Shown: positions 33,992 to 42,667 of the stretch, piece after piece
How positions within the stretch are numbered: position 1 is the stretch's first letter
Layout of the letters: each line of letters opens with the position of its first letter
Source: Halococcus qingdaonensis
GTDB taxonomy: Archaea; Halobacteriota; Halobacteria; Halobacteriales; Halococcaceae
Length of the DNA stretch: 64,000 bases
Direction of reading: 5' to 3'
Assembly: GCF_024508235.1 (NCBI RefSeq)
Contig: NZ_CP101943.1
Span: forward strand, 1 to 64,000
The notes under the pieces: generated by a model
Database searches by the model: none
What the model was told of the DNA's origin: nothing
The model's input: the letters and a program-made list of their open reading frames with translations, nothing else
Made by a program: the position numbers and the translations under genes

Positions 33992-34494
33992 AGCTCGTCG
34001 ATGGCCGCCTCGATCGTGTCGTAGTCGGGGAAGGATGGCCACTCCTCGGCGACCCAGGCATACTGGATCGTCCCGTCCTCGTCGACGACGAACGCCGCGG
34101 GTCGTGGCTCCGCGATCCCGGTCATCCCGTCGAGATCGTTGACGATGTCGTATTTCTCGGCGACGCCGTTTCCGGGATCCGAGAAGAGTCGGGCGTCGAC
34201 CCCTCGCTCTTGAATGAGCCGCTTGTGCTCGTACGGCGTCGAGATCGACAGGCCGACGACGGCGATCTCGTCGGTCCAGCCACGCTCTCTGATCTCGTTC
34301 CACGCATAGGTCGCGGGAAAGGCCCCGTCCATCGGGTGAAAGAGGAGGACGAGCGGGCCGTCCTCCAGCAGCGTCGAGAGCGAGACGTCCGTCCAGAGCT
34401 CGCCGTCGACGAGCGGGCGAGTGAAATCGGGGGTCTGGTCGCCCGCCTCAGGATGGTCGGTGGCGTCGAGCTCGACCACGTCGAACTCGACCAT
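33988..34494 (-). CDS. Redoxin-domain protein lacking the peroxidatic Cys
   Basis: A 168-residue AhpC/TSA (peroxiredoxin) fold protein. The active-site loop reads LLFHPMDGAFPATYAW (about 50-65): the position of the peroxidatic Cys (PxxxTxxC) is Trp, and there is no Cys in the whole protein. Later segments (VVGLSISTPYEHKRLIQERG, LFSDPGNGVAEKYDIV, RPAAFVVDEDG) are normal for the family. Hence it cannot be a classical peroxidase; it may be a scaffold, partner or sensor. It sits between a CPFC glutaredoxin and tsaC, overlapping both starts/stops, so all three are co-expressed. Confidence 0.85.
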   Translation of the reverse strand: MVEFDVVELDATDHPEAGDQTPDFTRPLVDGELWTDVSLSTLLEDGPLVLLFHPMDGAFPATYAWNEIRERGWTDEIAVVGLSISTPYEHKRLIQERGVDARLFSDPGNGVAEKYDIVNDLDGMTGIAEPRPAAFVVDEDGTIQYAWVAEEWPSFPDYDTIEAAIDEL

Positions 34495-34778
34495 CAGGCG
34501 CGCTCCCCGTAGGTACCGTCGAGATATTCGACGATATTGGCGCTCTCGGCCATCGTCACGCCGGTGTTCGGGTCCACGACCGCGGGCACGGTGCGCTTGC
34601 CACAGGCGCGCTTGACCGCGTCGCGTTCGGAGTGTCGTGCCTCGACGAACCGCGATTCGTAGTCGACATCGAGTTCGTGCAGCCGGCGGACGACGCGCTC
34701 GCAGAACGGGCAGGCCTGCAGCCGGTAGAGCACGAGCGGTTCGGTCGTCTCGGTGGCTGTCGATCGGGTGGTGCTCAC
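34494..34778 (-). CDS. Glutaredoxin-like protein
   Basis: A 94-residue thioredoxin-fold protein with dithiol site Cys23-Pro-Phe-Cys26 after YRLQA, the cis-Pro TVPAVVDP near 63-70 and the helix ESANIVEYLDGTYG, typical of glutaredoxin/GST N-terminal domains. Haloarchaea use gamma-glutamylcysteine rather than glutathione, so that is the likely partner thiol. Its stop overlaps the redoxin start by one base (TGATG). Confidence 0.85.
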   Translation of the reverse strand: MSTTRSTATETTEPLVLYRLQACPFCERVVRRLHELDVDYESRFVEARHSERDAVKRACGKRTVPAVVDPNTGVTMAESANIVEYLDGTYGERA

Positions 34779-34868
34779 GGCGACGGTTGGGGCGAGATCG
34801 GCCTAAGAGCTTCGCCTCCCCAACCATGCGAACGTTTAATCCGGCCGGCGGGCAAGAGCGCCACGTTG

Positions 34869-36245
34869 ATGCAACCTCTCGCGTTCGTGATGGATACGTC
34901 CGCTCCGATTGCCGTCGATGCTTTCGGCATCTCGCTGTCCAACGGAGCGTTCACCGCCATCGGCGTCGCCGTCGTCGTCGTCCTCATCGTCCTTTCGGCG
35001 TTTTTCTCCTCCTCGGAGATCGCCATGTTCTCGCTGGCCGCCCACCGCGTCGAGGCGCTTGTCGAGGAGGGCACGCCGGGCGCGGCGACGATGGCCGAAC
35101 TCAAATCGAACCCGCACCGACTGCTCGTGACGATTCTGGTGGGGAACAACCTCGTCAACATCGCCATGACGTCGATCACGACGGGGCTGCTCGCGCTCTA
35201 CTACCCACAGGGCGTCGCCGTCGCCATCTCGACGTTCGGCATCACGGCGCTCGTCCTGCTGTTTGGCGAGAGCGTGCCCAAGTCCTACGCCGTCGAGAAC
35301 ACCGAATCGTGGGCGCTGACGATCGCCCGGCCGCTGAAACTCGCCGAGTACGGACTCCTCCCGCTCATCGTCGTCTTCGACTATCTCACCCGCCAGATCA
35401 ACCGCATCACCGGTGGCGGGTCGGCGATCGAGACCTCCTACGTCACTCGCGACGAGATCCAGGACATCATCGAGACGGGCGAGCGCGAGGGAGTCATCGC
35501 CGAGGACGAACGCGAGATGCTCCAGCGCATCTTCCGGTTCAACAACACCATCGCGAAGGAAGTGATGACGCCACGGCTCGACGTCACCGCCGTCACGACC
35601 GACACGAGCATCGAGGAAGCGATCGAGACCTGTGTCCAGAGCGGTCACGCACGCGTCCCGGTCTGTGAGGGCAGCCTCGACAACGTCATTGGTACTGTGC
35701 ACATCCGCGATCTCGTCCGCGATCTCAACTACGGCGAGTCGGGCGATCTCGCCATCGAGGATCTCATTCGGCCGACGCTGCACGTCCCCGAGTCGAAGAA
35801 CGTCGACGAGCTGCTCACGGAGATGCGCAGCGATCGTATGCGCATCGCCATCGTCGTCGACGAGTTCGGCACCACCGAGGGGCTGGTCTCGGTCGAGGAC
35901 ATGATCGAGGAGATCGTCGGCGAGATCCTGGAGGGCGGCGAGCGCGAACCCGTCGAGACGATCGACGAGGACACGGTGCTCGCCCAGGGCGAGGTCAACA
36001 TCGAGGACGTCAACGAGGCGCTCGACATCGAACTGCCGGAAGGAGAGGAGTTCGAGACGATCGCGGGCTTCATCTTCAATCGCGCGGGCCGACTGGTCGA
36101 GGAGGGCGAAAGCATCGATTACGACGGCGTCGAGATCACGGTCGAGGCGGTCGAGAACACCCGCATCACGACCGCGCGCGTCCATCGGCTGCCAGAGACC
36201 GAACACGAACCCGTCGCGGTCGACGACGACCCTAGTTCGTCGTGA
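34869..36245 (+). CDS. CNNM/HlyC-type transporter with CBS pair
   Basis: A 458-residue protein. The DUF21 membrane domain (about 20-200) starts after a short N-terminus and has four hydrophobic helices plus the SSSEIAMFSL and NNLVNIAMTS motifs; a CBS pair follows (about 225-345; MTPRLDVTAV, and SVEDMIEEIVGEI), then a CorC_HlyC domain (about 365-440; FETIAGFIFNRAGRL). Members move Mg2+ or other divalent ions; CBS domains bind adenine nucleotides. A TATA-like tttaat lies near 34834. Its tail overlaps the convergent DUF5828-type gene by 14 bases. Confidence 0.88.
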   Translation: MQPLAFVMDTSAPIAVDAFGISLSNGAFTAIGVAVVVVLIVLSAFFSSSEIAMFSLAAHRVEALVEEGTPGAATMAELKSNPHRLLVTILVGNNLVNIAMTSITTGLLALYYPQGVAVAISTFGITALVLLFGESVPKSYAVENTESWALTIARPLKLAEYGLLPLIVVFDYLTRQINRITGGGSAIETSYVTRDEIQDIIETGEREGVIAEDEREMLQRIFRFNNTIAKEVMTPRLDVTAVTTDTSIEEAIETCVQSGHARVPVCEGSLDNVIGTVHIRDLVRDLNYGESGDLAIEDLIRPTLHVPESKNVDELLTEMRSDRMRIAIVVDEFGTTEGLVSVEDMIEEIVGEILEGGEREPVETIDEDTVLAQGEVNIEDVNEALDIELPEGEEFETIAGFIFNRAGRLVEEGESIDYDGVEITVEAVENTRITTARVHRLPETEHEPVAVDDDPSSS

Positions 36246-36918
36246 AGTCCGCCGTCGAGTTCTCGTCCGGCGCTTCGGTGCCCTCGACGGCTTCGGAGAC
36301 CGCCGTCCGTTTTTCGGTCGTGACATGCCAGCGCTCGATCTCGTCGTCGTACTCGGCGAGGCGTTCGCTCACTCGCTCTTTGAGATCGTCGTCGTTGACG
36401 TTGACCTCGAAGACGTAGCCGGCGTAGTCGCCATCGCGGGCGTTGCCGGTTCGCTGGAGGTTCGCGCTGATGAGATCGTTATCGAAGTAGTAGGGCGCGA
36501 CCTGCGTCATCACGTTTCTGTACACCGTGTCCTCGACGGTGCGGATCGCCTTCCGGCCCGCCGAGTCGGCCGCGCGGGCGACGTATTCGAGCGACTCGCT
36601 CCAGGAATCGACCGCCTCGTCGGTGTCGTCGAGCTTCTCGTAGGACTGTGAGAGCTTCTCGCCGGCGCTTTTGAGGTCCTCGTTCGGCCGTTTGCCGGCG
36701 CGCTCGCCCTCACCCTCCTCGATCGACGCCTGTTCGGCGGTCTTCTCGTTGACGTCCTCGTCGAGGCGCTCGTGGCTTTTCGGCCGCCATTCGTCCCACT
36801 CGTCGAACGCCTCGCCGTCGGCATCGAACTCGGCGAGCGCGCGCGTGATCCGCTCGCCGTGTTCGACGATCTCGTTCCATCCGCCGCGCTCTTTGAATCC
36901 GGAGATACTCTCTTCCAT
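36232..36918 (-). CDS. DUF5828-type helical protein
   Basis: A 228-residue acidic protein. It is mainly helical (residues about 1-140, EGEGERAGKRPNEDLKSAGEKLSQSYEKLDD), followed by a beta-rich C-terminal part (VYRNVMTQVAPYYFDNDLISANLQR, YVFEVNVNDDDLK). I place it, from memory, in the haloarchaeal family catalogued as DUF5828; no function is known. It follows a 75-residue gene by 11 bases on the same strand, so the two form an operon. Confidence 0.65.
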   Translation of the reverse strand: MEESISGFKERGGWNEIVEHGERITRALAEFDADGEAFDEWDEWRPKSHERLDEDVNEKTAEQASIEEGEGERAGKRPNEDLKSAGEKLSQSYEKLDDTDEAVDSWSESLEYVARAADSAGRKAIRTVEDTVYRNVMTQVAPYYFDNDLISANLQRTGNARDGDYAGYVFEVNVNDDDLKERVSERLAEYDDEIERWHVTTEKRTAVSEAVEGTEAPDENSTADFTTN

Positions 36919-36929
36919 CGCGTTCCTCG

Positions 36930-37157
36930 TTATCGTCCGTAGGTGAGTCGCTGTACGAACCCGTCGAGTCTGTTCTTCGCCCCGGCGAGCCATGCCGACG
37001 GCGAGACACGTCGGAGTTCGTCTTCCGAGAGCTCGATGCGCGCGTCGGCGAACGGGTCGTCGTTCGCGCGCTCCGCGTCGCTCTTTCCCTCCGCCGCGAT
37101 CTCGGTCACGGACGTCATGGCACACCGACCGCACGTCTCGCGGTCCGTTCCACCCAT
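36930..37157 (-). CDS. Small conserved-looking haloarchaeal protein
   Basis: A 75-residue protein with a CGRC pair near 9-12, an acidic middle (DDPFADARIELSEDELRRVSPSAW) and a basic amphipathic C-terminus (LAGAKNRLDGFVQRLTYGR). The single CxxC pair could bind a metal as a dimer. An internal ATG at 37118 (MTSVTEIAAEG) might be the true start, which would remove the CxxC. It is upstream of the DUF5828-type gene in one operon. No family recognised. Confidence 0.5.
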   Translation of the reverse strand: MGGTDRETCGRCAMTSVTEIAAEGKSDAERANDDPFADARIELSEDELRRVSPSAWLAGAKNRLDGFVQRLTYGR

Positions 37158-37241
37158 GCTCGCTTCCTATGTCGAGCGGCCGTTTAAGCGTTCGCGTGGC
37201 AGCGACCGTGTACTTTTGTTCGTCTCTCCCTTCGCCCCGAT

Positions 37242-37847
37242 ATGAGCCCTCGCGGCGACGACGCCGGCGATACCGCCCCCGAGGTGGACCCCGACCTGCC
37301 CGCCCTCGACGACGAGTATCTGACCAGCGTCGCCGAGCGTCTCCAGTTCAACTACGATCTCGACGCCGACCGGCGGGTTCACGGCGAGTCGTTCGCGCTC
37401 TCCGGCGCGCTCACGCTCGAAAGCCATAAGCAGTTCCTCCACTCGGCGCTTTCCTACGGCCATCACGAATCCGTCGAACAGCTGTACGCGCGCCGCTGTG
37501 ACGGGGTGAGCGTGACCGATCTCGAAGCGCTCGTCGCGCTCGGTCACGATCTGGGTGCGGGGATCGACGCCGACGAGGAACATTTCAGCACGGAGTTCAC
37601 TTTCGCCCTCGTCGCCCCACGAATTCCCGACGAGGTGCGCGAATTCGTCGCCGGCTTCAGCGACCGCACGCTGCTCAAATACGGCTATCACGGCCATTAC
37701 GAGATCAACCTACTCGTCGTCGCGCCCGATATCGAGGAACTGGTCGCCAGCGAGAACGCTGAGGTCGCCGCCGCCTTCCGGCTCTGGGAGTCCGACGAAC
37801 CAGAATCGAGCGGCCTGGCTGCACGGCTCGCCGGCCTGTTCGGCTGA
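37242..37847 (+). CDS. Conserved haloarchaeal protein of unknown function
   Basis: A 201-residue soluble acidic protein, alpha/beta in pattern: ERLQFNYDLDADRRVHGESFALSG (split over two elements), SHKQFLHSALSYGHHESVEQLYARR, FTFALVAPRIPDEVREFVAGF and LLKYGYHGHYEINLLVVAPD. Several His (HH, HGH) might bind a metal. No signal or membrane segment. I do not recognise a named family. It is divergent from the small operon at 36.2-37.2 kb with 84 bases between. Confidence 0.55.
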   Translation: MSPRGDDAGDTAPEVDPDLPALDDEYLTSVAERLQFNYDLDADRRVHGESFALSGALTLESHKQFLHSALSYGHHESVEQLYARRCDGVSVTDLEALVALGHDLGAGIDADEEHFSTEFTFALVAPRIPDEVREFVAGFSDRTLLKYGYHGHYEINLLVVAPDIEELVASENAEVAAAFRLWESDEPESSGLAARLAGLFG

Positions 37848-37852
37848 CACGC

Positions 37853-38275
37853 TCAGTCCGCCCCCACCTGTTTGCCCTCGGGTCGTTCGTCCGCGGGAAG
37901 CGAACGGACCAGCCCGATCCCGAACTGGAGGGCGGCCAGCCCAACGCCCAGCACGAGTAACTGGAGAGCGAGCCGGAGCCCCGGCGCGAGCGGGAGCCAG
38001 AACCCCACGCCGCACAGCGCCGCGAGCGAGACGACGACCGCCCACGCGCCGCTCCACGGATCGTAGCCCGCCGCCCGTTCGCTCCCCAGCGGGACGACCG
38101 AGCGGTGTTCGAGCGTGAGTCCGGTTGCGACGGTATAGACTCCGGCGAGCGTCGCCGCCAGCGCTCCATCGGCGACGAGCCAGCCGTAGGTCGCACAGCC
38201 GATCGCGAGACCGAGACAGCCACCGACGGCCCACGAGCGCCGCTGCATGCCGCTCGTTTCGATATGCTGACGCAT
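37853..38275 (-). CDS. Small membrane protein downstream of prepilin peptidase
   Basis: A 140-residue protein with four hydrophobic helices (about 13-33, 37-57, 75-98, 100-122) and a short Gly/Asp tail. It starts 11 bases after the prepilin peptidase stop in the same direction, so it is probably made with it, but nothing shows a functional link. Family not recognised. Confidence 0.6.
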   Translation of the reverse strand: MRQHIETSGMQRRSWAVGGCLGLAIGCATYGWLVADGALAATLAGVYTVATGLTLEHRSVVPLGSERAAGYDPWSGAWAVVVSLAALCGVGFWLPLAPGLRLALQLLVLGVGLAALQFGIGLVRSLPADERPEGKQVGAD

Positions 38276-38286
38276 AGGGTTTGCCC

Positions 38287-39234
38287 TCAGAACAGTCCGA
38301 ACACGCCCAGCACCGCGTACAGCAGGTCACCGTAGACGAGTGCGAGACAGAGCCCGACGAACAGCGGGACGAGAAACGGGATGGCGGGCGTCACCCAGAG
38401 ACGTTCGCGGCGCACGAGCGCGTCGAGTGCGGCCCGCAGGTGCGCCGGCGTCGTTCCGTACGCACTGCCCTCGACGGCATCGAGAAACGCCGCCGCGCCC
38501 CACGGATCGGCGCGCTCGCCGCCGTCCGTGAGCGGTTCGACGGCCCCGTCACCCGGCGTGGGTCGCTCCGCCGGGAGGCTCGCCGGGTCGCGCGAGCGAT
38601 TGGGGCTCGCCCGGAGCGTTTCGACCGTCGTCTCGCGCCAGCGGAGATACATCCGCAGCGCGTCGAGATCGAGTCCCGCTTCAAGCCCGTTCGCGCGCGC
38701 GAGGAGTCGTCCGTGCGTTTCCGGCAACTCGCGCCAGCGGACGGGACGGCCGAGAAATCCGACCAGACCCACGCGTCCGGCGAGTGCATTGCGGGCGAAC
38801 AGGACGAACGGCACCGCTCCTCCGACGAGCGCTGCGTTCGTCAACACCGTCAGTGAGAAGACGCCGCTGGTTTCGCCGAACGGCACCACTAGCGAATCGA
38901 ACGGTCGATAGAGCGGTGTGAACGGAAAGAGCAGACAGAGCGTCGCGAGCGCCTTCGCGTCGGCACCGCCGAACGCACCGACCCGCCAGAAGAGCACGCC
39001 GAGCGGGGCGACGACGCCGAGACTGATGGCGAGTCGGAGTGCGACCATTCCGGGATCGACCGACACCGCGCCACGGAGAACGTTCGCAACGTCCCACGCC
39101 AGCAGCACCGCCCCGAGTACGAGCAGCGGCAGCCACGTCCGATTGGGGACGCGTCGGGTCCGAACGTCACGGACGGCTGCCCAGCCGAACAGCGGGAGCG
39201 AGAGCAGGCGCAGCAGATCCGGGAGCGCGTTCAC
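38287..39234 (-). CDS. pibD: A24-family prepilin/pre-archaellin peptidase
   Basis: A 315-residue polytopic aspartyl peptidase. The first catalytic Asp is in AVRDVRTRRVPN (near 20-31) after helix 1; the second in the GxGxxD-like GAFGGADAKAL (near 88-98). These enzymes cleave type III signal peptides of archaellins and pilins at the membrane. About six helices, with a large soluble loop (about 160-270) rich in Arg and Glu that is longer than in bacterial PilD. It starts at GTG 39234. Other pilus genes are not in the window. Confidence 0.82.
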   Translation of the reverse strand: MNALPDLLRLLSLPLFGWAAVRDVRTRRVPNRTWLPLLVLGAVLLAWDVANVLRGAVSVDPGMVALRLAISLGVVAPLGVLFWRVGAFGGADAKALATLCLLFPFTPLYRPFDSLVVPFGETSGVFSLTVLTNAALVGGAVPFVLFARNALAGRVGLVGFLGRPVRWRELPETHGRLLARANGLEAGLDLDALRMYLRWRETTVETLRASPNRSRDPASLPAERPTPGDGAVEPLTDGGERADPWGAAAFLDAVEGSAYGTTPAHLRAALDALVRRERLWVTPAIPFLVPLFVGLCLALVYGDLLYAVLGVFGLF

Positions 39235-39302
39235 GACACAGAGCCTCGGGGACGGTACAAAAACGCTTTGCCCGTTTCGGTCGGGATGGCTGCGATGTCC
39301 GA

Positions 39303-40862
39303 TCAGGCGAGGAACACGTGCCGGGGCCGATCGGCGAGCACTTCGCGGCCGAAAGAGACCGTCTCGCGGAACTCGTCACTGCGGAAGAAGGCCATCGCGT
39401 CCTCGCGCGAGCGCCACCGGCTGGCGATGAACATGTCGTTCTCGTTCTCGCGGTTGACGAGCAGGTCGGTCTCGTCGTGGCCGTCCATCTCCGCGAGCAG
39501 ATCGGTGACGGTATCGAACCGCTCGACGAACGCCTCGCGCTGGTCGGGTTTGGTCGTGTAGAACATCCCCATCGTGCCGAACCCGTCGTCGCCGTCGCCG
39601 CGCCCACGCGCGACGATCCCCGGGAGATCGGAGAGGAAGCCGCCGGCCGTCTCGGCCGCGCTCGCGGTGTCCCAGATGCTGACGACTGCCGACTCTCCAC
39701 CGTCGGTGCTCGCGGTTTCACCGTCTTCTCGCGGGCTTTGCCCGCTCGAACGGTTCGCGGAGCTTCGCTCCGCGCTACTCGCATCCGAGGCGCTTCGCGC
39801 CTCGTTATTGCCGTAAACGGCGGTCTTCACGTGTGTATCGTAGTGCTCGAAGTTGCCGCGCAGTCCGGAGACGTCGTCGGCGAGTTCGTCGGGATCGGCC
39901 TCGGAGTAGAGCACCATCGCGTGGACGTCCTCGCCGTGGGGCTGGCCGGCATAGATCCCTTCTTCGTCGAGCACGTCGCGGACCGTCTCGCTCTCGTCCT
40001 CACTCGTTTCGTCCCCGTGATCGCCGTGTGGACTTCCCTCGCCGTGGCTCGTGTCCGCGCCGGCGTGATGATCGTCGCCGGTCGGGACCGGTTCGCCGGC
40101 AAGCACCGCGCCGAGGTCTTCGGGCGGGAACCGGCGACCGAACCGGAACCGACCGAACTCGCCGAAGCGCGAACTCGACGGGTCGAAGCGCATCTCGTAA
40201 AGCAGTTTCTTGATCTGTGCGGGGTCGTCGGCGAACAGCGTCACGCCCCACTCGTAGTCGTCGAGGCCGACGCTGCCGGTGATGATCTGCGTGACCTTGC
40301 CCGCGTAGTCGCGCCCGATGTCGCCGTGGCCGCTCATCAGGTCGGCGCGCTCGTCGAAGGGGAGGTCGTACCAGTTGTTCTCGGGCCCGCGGCGCTTGTC
40401 CATCGGATAGAAGGAGACGTACTCGCTGTCGGGGATGTCTGGCTCGAGCCGGGATTCGATGTAGTTGGCCATCCCCGTGTCTTCGACTTCCTCGCCCTCG
40501 AAGTATTCCTGTGACATGTAGCCCGACACCTCGGTCACGGAGAGATACGAATCGGTCTGCTCGGTGAACCCGGCGAAGGCCGTCTGTTCGAACCGGCGCT
40601 CGGCGGTGTCGAGGTCTGCGATCGACGGTCGGAGGTGGAGGAGCATGAGGTCGGCATCATGGCCGAGAACGCTGAAGACGGCCGATCCACCGGCATCGGC
40701 GTCCGTGAGTGCCTCGTGATCGCGGAGATAGTCGACACCCTCCTCGATGGCGCGGTCGCGCTCGCGCTCGGGGGCCGCCCGCCAGCCGTCCCAGTCGATA
40801 GTCCGAAAGTCGTGGAGCACGTACCAGCCTTCCTCCGTCTGCGGTGGCTCTCGTCGACTCAT
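39303..40862 (-). CDS. pitA: PitA-like chlorite dismutase/HemQ-family protein fused to ABM domain
   Basis: A 519-residue haem-binding protein of the haloarchaeal PitA type. Residues about 5-235 are the chlorite-dismutase/HemQ fold: GWYVLHDFRTIDW, SFYPMDKRRG, and the likely proximal His in LMSGHGDIGRDYAGKV. A His/Asp/Gly linker (about 240-265) follows, then a second alpha/beta region (VHAMVLYSEADPDELADDVSG...SIWDTASAAETAGGFLSDLPG) and an antibiotic-biosynthesis-monooxygenase-like end (ENDMFIASRWRSREDAMAFF). A Ser/Arg-rich stretch near 353-378 is encoded by a cluster of perfect hairpins. The HemQ role (coproheme decarboxylation) is probable. ATG 40862. Confidence 0.85.
   Translation of the reverse strand: MSRREPPQTEEGWYVLHDFRTIDWDGWRAAPERERDRAIEEGVDYLRDHEALTDADAGGSAVFSVLGHDADLMLLHLRPSIADLDTAERRFEQTAFAGFTEQTDSYLSVTEVSGYMSQEYFEGEEVEDTGMANYIESRLEPDIPDSEYVSFYPMDKRRGPENNWYDLPFDERADLMSGHGDIGRDYAGKVTQIITGSVGLDDYEWGVTLFADDPAQIKKLLYEMRFDPSSSRFGEFGRFRFGRRFPPEDLGAVLAGEPVPTGDDHHAGADTSHGEGSPHGDHGDETSEDESETVRDVLDEEGIYAGQPHGEDVHAMVLYSEADPDELADDVSGLRGNFEHYDTHVKTAVYGNNEARSASDASSAERSSANRSSGQSPREDGETASTDGGESAVVSIWDTASAAETAGGFLSDLPGIVARGRGDGDDGFGTMGMFYTTKPDQREAFVERFDTVTDLLAEMDGHDETDLLVNRENENDMFIASRWRSREDAMAFFRSDEFRETVSFGREVLADRPRHVFLA
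39731..39804. repeat. Cluster of four palindromes inside pitA
   Basis: Four perfect hairpins in 74 bases: 39731-39745 (gcgggc, loop ttt, gcccgc), 39747-39757 (cgaac, g, gttcg), 39756-39774 (cgcggagc, loop ttc, gctccgcg) and 39786-39804 (cgaggcgc, loop ttc, gcgcctcg). They encode the Ser/Ala/Arg-rich insert of PitA on the minus strand. Confidence 0.9.
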
Positions 40863-41118
40863 GTCGGCGATTCGGGCGAGTCGAACAAGGGTCTTGCGCG
40901 TTCGCCGCGGGCCGGGAGCCTCGGCGATGCTGCCGGATGCGCGGGGTGGCCGTATCGTCGGGCCTCCCGGCATGCGAAAGCAGACACTATTACATGCCAT
41001 GCTCGCTATACCCCTGTGAGCCGATCCTCTCGCACCTCTGAACTATGAAGCATCCAACGTCGACCATCTCACTGGCTGAGCCGGGCGCACCGGCGACCGT
41101 ATCGATCCGGAGGGACTC

Positions 41119-41514
41119 GTGAACAAGCGGTCCCTACAGCGTTGTTTCGTGGCGACGATCGTGGTCTGTAGCCTGGCGGTCGGCGGCTGTCTCACCCTCG
41201 ATCCGACCGTCACGGCCGACACGAGCGATTCGGCGGTCTTCGAGCGGGTCGCGCCGAGCGAATCGTGGTCGAGCCAGCGGGTCCGTGCGAAGGCGACTCT
41301 CACTTCCTCGCCGTCGGCGGGCAACGTCTCGAAGATCACCGTCGTCGCGGCGAGCGGGACGAGCTTTTCGACAGCATCGATCGATCCCGGCCAGACGAAC
41401 GTCTCTCTCGAACTCCCCGCGAACGAGAACGCGACGCTCGTCGCCAGCGATGCGGTCAACGGCACCACGATCGAGAAACTAAACGTGACGACCGGCGGTG
41501 ACACACTACTATGA
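41119..41514 (+). CDS. Small lipoprotein
   Basis: A 131-residue protein with an N-terminal signal (residues about 1-22, KRSLQRCFVATIVVCSLAVGG) and a lipobox ending AVGGC near 20-24, so the Cys should be lipidated and the protein anchored outside. The mature part is Ser/Thr/Asn-rich with a beta pattern and several N-glycosylation-like sites (NVSK, NATL, NVTT). GTG start at 41119. Unknown function; first gene of the plus-strand membrane cluster. Confidence 0.65.
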   Translation: MNKRSLQRCFVATIVVCSLAVGGCLTLDPTVTADTSDSAVFERVAPSESWSSQRVRAKATLTSSPSAGNVSKITVVAASGTSFSTASIDPGQTNVSLELPANENATLVASDAVNGTTIEKLNVTTGGDTLL

Positions 41515-41563
41515 TGTCCGCTCGACACAGTTGCGTCCGTCCGGGGTTTGGGGGGAATCGCCG

Positions 41564-42646
41564 ATGAGTGATTCGACGACCGACGATCCGAACGGCGTCA
41601 CGCGACCGGCCGACACGATGCGCGAACGCGTCGGCGAGAGCCGGGCGAAGATCTGGTTTCTCATCACGGCGAACCGGTGGTTCGTCACGGGGATCTTCCT
41701 GTTGTTGGCGTATGTGACCCTCGTCGTCCTCCACGTGTTCGGTCCGAGTTCGGTGCGCAAACTCGTCACGACGAGCGCCGTGACGTCGCTGTTCTCGTCG
41801 GTCATCATCGCGCTCATTACGAGCATCACGCTCGTGCTCTCGATCTCACAGTTCGTGCTCTCCGAGGAGATCGACACGCTCGGGACGCAGCGCGAACAGA
41901 TGCGAAACGTGACCGAGTTCCGCACCGACGTCGAGGAGCGAACGGGGATCGCGGCCGCACCGGCCGAACCGTCCCGATTCCTGCGGACGCTCATCGAATC
42001 GGCCGATCAGCGCGCACGCCGTCTCAAAGAGGCCGTTACCGAGGGTAACGACGATCTTCAGGAGATCGCGAGCTACGCCGACGGGATTTTAGAGCACAGC
42101 CAATCCGTGACGGACGAGCTGAAAGGCACCGATTTCGGCTCGTTCGACGTCCTGTTGCCCGTGATTAACTACAACTATTCGTGGAAGATCCACGCGGCGC
42201 GCAACCTCCGGGCGAAATACGCCGATTCGCTCTCCGAGGAGGCCGACGAGAGCATCGACGAGCTCATCGAGGCGCTGCGCTTTTTCGGGCCGGCGCGCGA
42301 GCACTTCAAGACGCTCTACGTGCAGTGGGAGATCATCAACATCTCGCGGGGCGTCCTCTATGGGGCGATGCCGGCGCTGGCGATCGCCGCGTACATGATG
42401 CTCTCCTTCGACGCCGCGCGACTGTTCGGTACCACCCTGTTCGGTATCGACGCCGCGTTCCTGTTCACCAGTGCGATGTACGTGCTCACCCTCTCGCCGT
42501 TCGCGGTGGTGCTTTCCTACGTCATGCGCGTGCTCACGGTGATCAAACGAACGCTGGCGATCGGTCCGTTCGTGCTCCGGGAGACCGACCAGCTCGAATC
42601 GGCACGCTACGACGAACTCTCCGAGGTCAAAGAGGGTGACAAATGA
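41564..42646 (+). CDS. Four-helix membrane protein, unknown function
   Basis: A 360-residue protein with two hydrophobic helices near 37-60 and 70-95, a long soluble helical region (about 95-250, with EIDTLGTQREQMRN, LFRTLIESADQRARRLKEAV-like coiled-coil patterns) and two more helices near 262-310. Such layouts occur in ion-channel or mechanosensitive proteins, but I see no signature. It starts 49 bases after the lipoprotein gene and 21 before the FNT gene. ATG 41564 is preferred to an upstream frame that lacks a helix. Confidence 0.6.
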   Translation: MSDSTTDDPNGVTRPADTMRERVGESRAKIWFLITANRWFVTGIFLLLAYVTLVVLHVFGPSSVRKLVTTSAVTSLFSSVIIALITSITLVLSISQFVLSEEIDTLGTQREQMRNVTEFRTDVEERTGIAAAPAEPSRFLRTLIESADQRARRLKEAVTEGNDDLQEIASYADGILEHSQSVTDELKGTDFGSFDVLLPVINYNYSWKIHAARNLRAKYADSLSEEADESIDELIEALRFFGPAREHFKTLYVQWEIINISRGVLYGAMPALAIAAYMMLSFDAARLFGTTLFGIDAAFLFTSAMYVLTLSPFAVVLSYVMRVLTVIKRTLAIGPFVLRETDQLESARYDELSEVKEGDK

Positions 42647-42667
42647 TCCGACGACGGACGAACGAGG

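Noticed and set aside
39731-39804. Hairpin cluster read as an intrinsic terminator or tRNA
   Set aside because: There is no T-run, no cloverleaf, and the sequence is inside an intact reading frame.
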